From Anaerolineales bacterium Chloro_02 (lineage in GTDB: Bacteria > Chloroflexota > Anaerolineae > Anaerolineales > Anaerolineaceae), in the NCBI GenBank assembly GCA_001603765.1, contig LUZV01000138.1, positions 1 through 8,197 of the forward strand: DNA of 8,197 nt, written 5' to 3'. A model generated the notes under the pieces. The model was not told the origin of the DNA. It saw nothing but the letters and a program-made list of their open reading frames with translations, and searched no databases. A program made the position numbers and the translations under genes. The stretch's first letter is position 1; each line of letters opens with the position of its first letter. Positions 5,979 to 8,197 of this stretch are shown piece after piece.

Positions 5979-7133
5979 ATGATTTATAGCCGACAACAAC
6001 TTGAAGAACTCGAAGACCAAACGCTCGCGCCTTACGGCATTCGCAGCAAAAACTCCAAAGGGCGCAAATACCCGGAGGAAGAAGCCGACTTTCGCACACG
6101 TTTCCAGCGCGACCGTGAGCGCATCATCCACACCACCGCTTTCCGCCGGCTTGAATATAAGACGCAGGTTTTCATCAATCACGAGGGTGATTATTACCGC
6201 ACCCGTCTGACCCACTCCATCGAAGTCGCCCAAATTGGGCGCTCGGTCGCCCGCACCCTTGGCGCGAATGAAGACCTGGTTGAGACGATTTGCCTCGCGC
6301 ATGATATCGGTCATCCGCCTTTTGGTCATTCCGGAGAGACCGCGCTGGCGCGCCTCATGAAGGAGCATGGCGGTTTTGATCACAACCGCCAATCGCTTCG
6401 CATTGTCACCGAACTCGAAAACCGCTACCCTGATTTTCCGGGTCTGAACCTCAGCTGGGAAGTTCTCGAGGGAATGGTTAAACACGAAACAGATTACGAC
6501 ATCGCCGACGCTCAGGATTACGATCCCGAGCTGCGCGGCAGCCTGGAAGCTCAGATTGCCAACGTGGCTGATGAGTTGGCATATACCTCGCACGATCTTG
6601 ATGACGGTTTGCGTTCTGGAATGATCACGCCTTCTCAACTGGACGGTATTGCCCTTTGGGAAATCATTAACGAGAGTATCGGTCGCCGTCGCAGTGAAAC
6701 CCTCGACGACCTTTCGCGTCATCAGATTATCCGCCGCCTGATCAACTTCGAGATCACCGATCTGGTTCAATCGATCGACCGCTACTTGCGCAAAAGCAGT
6801 GTCAACTCAGCGCTCGATTTGCAAAAACTACCATTTAACGTGGCTGGTTTCAGCGAGGACATGTACCGCCGCAACCGCGAGCTGAAGGACTTTCTTTTTA
6901 ACAAGCTTTATCGGCACCATCGTGTCGTCCGTATGTCCGTCAAATCTGAAAAGATCGTCACGGATATCTTTAACATGTACCAGAAGACGCCGTCCGCCTT
7001 ACCAGAAGCCGTTCAGGAATTAATCCCACAGCGCGGGCTTGAACGCACCATTTGCGACTACATCGCGGGGATGACGGATCGCTTTGCCATCGACGAACAC
7101 TCGCGTCTCTTTGACGCGCAAACACTTCCATAG
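5979..7133 (+). CDS. dgt: deoxyguanosinetriphosphate triphosphohydrolase-like protein (HD domain)
   Basis: A 384-residue cytoplasmic HD-domain hydrolase of the dGTPase family, which cleaves dGTP or other dNTPs to the nucleoside and triphosphate and so trims the dNTP pool. The N-terminal block RDRERIIHTTAFRRLEYKTQ (44-63) is typical. Metal ligands of the HD site can be placed at H79 (in RLTHS), H108 and D109 (in AHDIGHPPFGH) and D206 (in AYTSHDLDDG). The conserved KHETDYD at 168-174 is also present. The length matches the bacterial dGTPase-like group of about 330-400 residues rather than the 505-residue E. coli Dgt, so substrate preference may differ, and activity in this group often needs a dNTP activator. 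The gene has its own promoter and a good AGAGG site, and greA follows after 15 bases. The antisense strand is open over most of this gene, which I read as a codon-bias shadow. Family sure, exact substrate not. Confidence 0.93.
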   Translation: MIYSRQQLEELEDQTLAPYGIRSKNSKGRKYPEEEADFRTRFQRDRERIIHTTAFRRLEYKTQVFINHEGDYYRTRLTHSIEVAQIGRSVARTLGANEDLVETICLAHDIGHPPFGHSGETALARLMKEHGGFDHNRQSLRIVTELENRYPDFPGLNLSWEVLEGMVKHETDYDIADAQDYDPELRGSLEAQIANVADELAYTSHDLDDGLRSGMITPSQLDGIALWEIINESIGRRRSETLDDLSRHQIIRRLINFEITDLVQSIDRYLRKSSVNSALDLQKLPFNVAGFSEDMYRRNRELKDFLFNKLYRHHRVVRMSVKSEKIVTDIFNMYQKTPSALPEAVQELIPQRGLERTICDYIAGMTDRFAIDEHSRLFDAQTLP

Positions 7134-7136
7134 GAG
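7132..7136 (+). promoter_or_regulatory. ribosome binding site of greA with long spacing
   Basis: AGGAG overlaps the dGTPase stop codon (TAG at 7131-7133) and lies 12 bases before the greA ATG at 7149, longer than the usual five to nine. No closer purine-rich site and no earlier start in that frame is visible, so the start stands and initiation may rely on coupling to the upstream gene. Confidence 0.5.
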
Positions 7137-7148
7137 TACAAACCCATT

Positions 7149-7622
7149 ATGGCTCTCACACCTCAACTATTAACGCCTGCCGGCAAGGCAAAATTGCTCG
7201 AAGAATTAGCCGAACTCAAAGGACCGCGCCGCGAAGAAATCGCGCGCCGGCTTAAAAGCGCCATCGAAATGGGCGATCTTTCCGAAAACGCGGATTATCA
7301 TGCTGCCAAAGAAGATCAGGGCTTTGTTGAAGGTAGGATCCAGCAAATCGAAGCCATTCTTTTTTCAGCTACCATCATCGAAGAAACCGACAGCAACACT
7401 TCGGTCGTTCAGATTGGGCGCACAGTAACCCTCCAGGAGGGCAGTGACCCTGTAGAAGTTTTCCACATCGTTGGCGCGAACGAAGCCAACCCCAGAGAAC
7501 GCAAGATTTCCTACGAATCCCCGATGGGATCCGCTCTGATTGGACATAAAGCGGGTGAAACGGTTGAGGTTACCCTCCCAAATCAATCAATCCTGAAAGT
7601 TAAGATTCTCAAGATCGAATAG
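7149..7622 (+). CDS. greA: transcription elongation factor GreA
   Basis: A 157-residue protein, the standard length for GreA. It enters the secondary channel of RNA polymerase and stimulates cleavage of backtracked RNA, rescuing stalled elongation complexes. The N-terminal coiled coil covers about residues 8-76. Its tip, MGDLSENADYHAAKEDQGF at 41-59, holds the acidic pair D43 and E46, equivalent to the catalytic-site residues of E. coli GreA. The C-terminal FKBP-like domain (about 80-157) ends in the typical ISYESPMGSALIGHKAGETV and VEV segment at about 120-142. It is the second gene of the dGTPase-greA unit. No T-run terminator follows; 34 bases after the stop a GC-rich repeat array begins and could shape the 3' end of this mRNA. 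The acidic tip distinguishes it from inhibitors such as Gfh1, which carry more acidic residues there. Very sure. Confidence 0.97.
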   Translation: MALTPQLLTPAGKAKLLEELAELKGPRREEIARRLKSAIEMGDLSENADYHAAKEDQGFVEGRIQQIEAILFSATIIEETDSNTSVVQIGRTVTLQEGSDPVEVFHIVGANEANPRERKISYESPMGSALIGHKAGETVEVTLPNQSILKVKILKIE

Positions 7623-7656
7623 CCTCACCCTGCCAGGATGTCAGACCACCAATCGA

Positions 7657-7831
7657 CATCGCGAGCGCAGCGCGGCGATCTGCCGTTCGATTAAGTCCGT
7701 CATCGCGAGCGCAGCGCAGCGATCTACCGTTTGAGTAAGTACGTCCTCGCGAGCGCAGCGCGGCGATCCACCGTTCGATTAAGTCCGTCATCGCGAGCGC
7801 AGCACAGCAATCTCTCGCTGACCCTGCCTGT
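7657..7831. repeat. four head-to-tail short repeat units (44/43-bp period)
   Basis: Four units start at 7657, 7701, 7745 and 7789. Each has a 25-bp core and an 18-19-bp tail. Units 1-3 share nearly the same tail; unit 4 has diverged in its core (GCACAGCAATCT) and carries a CTCGCTGACC tail that resembles the GCTGACCGG segment of the longer units next to it. These units lack the complementary right arm found in the 93-bp units. Confidence 0.8.
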
Positions 7832-7924
7832 CATCGCGAGCGAAGCGAAGCGATCTCCCTATTGGCTGACCGGTAGATTGCTTCTGTCGCTACCGCTCCA
7901 TCGCAATGACGAATCGCCTCGTGT
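7832..7924. repeat. 93-bp composite repeat unit, first copy
   Basis: The left arm is the GCGAAGCGAAGCG-type core at 7832-7856. The right arm at 7875-7910 runs from AGATTGCTTC to CATCGCAATGAC and is an imperfect reverse complement of the left arm: AGATTGCTT pairs with AAGCGATCT and TCGCAATGA with TCATCGCGA, allowing G-T pairs. The transcript could fold into a long interrupted hairpin with an 18-base loop. The copy differs from the next at two positions. Confidence 0.82.
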
Positions 7925-8017
7925 CATCGCGAGCGAAGCGAAGCGATCTCCCTATTTGCTGACCGGTAGATTGCTTCTGTCGCTACCGCTCCATCGCAAT
8001 GACGAATCGCCCCGTGT
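7925..8017. repeat. 93-bp composite repeat unit, second copy
   Basis: This is a direct tandem copy of the preceding 93 bp with 91 identical positions (G to T in the TATTGG/TATTTG segment and T to C near the end). The left arm lies at 7925-7949 and the right arm at 7968-8003. Exact abutment with the first copy indicates a tandem duplication of the whole unit. Confidence 0.82.
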
Positions 8018-8060
8018 CATCGCGAGCGCAGCGCGACGATCTACCGTTCGATTAAGACCA

Positions 8061-8197
8061 ATGCCTTTTGATAGCCTTTCCCAGGAGAAGATTAAAAAAA
8101 TCGTTGATCAAGATAGACGAGGAGGGTAAGCGAAGGAGGCTAATCTCAATAGCTTTTAGGTCAGCCTCTGGCGCTTATTTCGAGTAACGCGCATAAT
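8061..8197. other. right-edge non-repeat sequence, no supported gene
   Basis: After the array the composition shifts to A-rich. A 22-codon frame, ATG at 8061 to TAA at 8127-8129, would give MPFDSLSQEKIKKIVDQDRR and two glycines; it has no clear ribosome binding site and I recognise no family. GAGGCT at 8136-8141 and AGCCTC at 8163-8168 could form a weak stem. On the minus strand a frame enters from the window edge and stops at 8156, so the tail of a leftward gene cannot be excluded. I see no tRNA or promoter. Confidence 0.3.

Larger units (their letters stand above)
7657..8060. repeat. seven-copy GC-rich interspersed repeat array behind greA
   Basis: Seven copies of a 25-bp core of the form CATCGCGAGCG followed by CAGCG or AAGCG, then CGATCT, begin at 7657, 7701, 7745, 7789, 7832, 7925 and 8018. 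Start-to-start distances are 44, 44, 44, 43, 93 and 93. Copies 1-4 and 7 carry the GCGCAGCGC type and copies 5-6 the GCGAAGCGAAGCG type. The tail CCGTTCGATTAAG follows copies 1, 3 and 7, and CCGTTTGAGTAAG follows copy 2. The core resembles a family of dispersed palindromic repeats seen in many environmental bacterial genomes, often mis-annotated as short proteins containing IASEAKRS-like peptides. Open frames over the array (for example 7731-8129 on the plus strand) are repeat translations, not genes. There are no unique spacers and no cas genes, so it is not CRISPR. Confidence 0.88.

Noticed and set aside
5949..6770. 273-codon minus-strand open frame opposite the dGTPase gene
   Set aside because: It lies antisense to a conserved HD-domain gene with all motifs intact; its length follows from codon bias of the sense strand and it has no recognisable domain.
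7609..7791. 60-codon minus-strand open frame
   Set aside because: It overlaps the end of greA and the repeat units; the peptide is repeat-derived and has no family resemblance.
7657..8060. CRISPR array
   Set aside because: The intervals between cores are themselves repeated (CCGTTCGATTAAG tails or whole 93-bp copies) rather than unique spacers, and no cas gene is present.
8086..8109. Leftward terminator made of TTGATCAA and the adjacent T-run on the minus strand
   Set aside because: The palindrome has no loop and few G-C pairs, so it would not make a stable hairpin.
7731..8129. 132-codon plus-strand open frame
   Set aside because: Nearly all of it is translated repeat (two near-identical peptide blocks with VIASEAKRSPY), and its first codon TTG lies inside the array without a ribosome binding site.

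Overview
The window looks like a chromosomal segment of a bacterium, most likely of the phylum Chloroflexota (Anaerolineae-like). The main reason is a mevalonate kinase gene directly followed by an isopentenyl phosphate kinase gene. That pair is typical of archaea and, among bacteria, is best known from Chloroflexota. G+C is near or slightly above one half by eye, and no foreign block stands out by composition. The taxon is an inference; no marker here fixes it.

Layout. Positions 1-3046 hold a minus-strand operon: lepA (elongation factor 4), then an eight-helix membrane protein of the UPF0104/flippase-like (YbhN/AglD) family, then the first 76 codons of a GT4 glycosyltransferase cut by the window edge. 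The genes overlap by one base at each junction (TAATG and TGATG), so translational coupling is likely. Positions 3047-3296 are a divergent intergenic region with a TATAAT box for lepA, an extended -10 box for the rightward genes that predicts an almost leaderless mRNA, and a perfect 7-bp inverted repeat. Positions 3297-5929 hold a tight rightward operon: a UbiA-superfamily membrane prenyltransferase resembling decaprenyl-phosphate phosphoribosyltransferase, mevalonate kinase, and isopentenyl phosphate kinase. A new promoter at 5934-5961 starts a second rightward unit: an HD-domain dGTPase-like triphosphohydrolase and the transcription factor GreA. Positions 7623-8197 contain no convincing gene. 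They are dominated by a seven-copy GC-rich repeat array (7657-8060) with a 44-bp spacing that changes to a 93-bp spacing.

How the genes fit together. The central operon makes sense as polyprenoid metabolism: mevalonate kinase makes 5-phosphomevalonate and isopentenyl phosphate kinase makes isopentenyl diphosphate, with a phosphomevalonate decarboxylase needed in between that is not in this window. The UbiA protein uses a long polyprenyl phosphate as acceptor. Across the divergent promoter sit a flippase-like membrane protein and a glycosyltransferase, so both arms touch on lipid or envelope glycans, although lepA is a translation factor. The dGTPase and greA are housekeeping genes and look like a separate transcription unit.

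The most interesting items are the alternative-mevalonate gene pair with its unusual kinase motifs, the coupling of that pair to a phosphoribosyl-polyprenol type enzyme, and the mixed-period repeat array behind greA. I see no convincing wholly new system.
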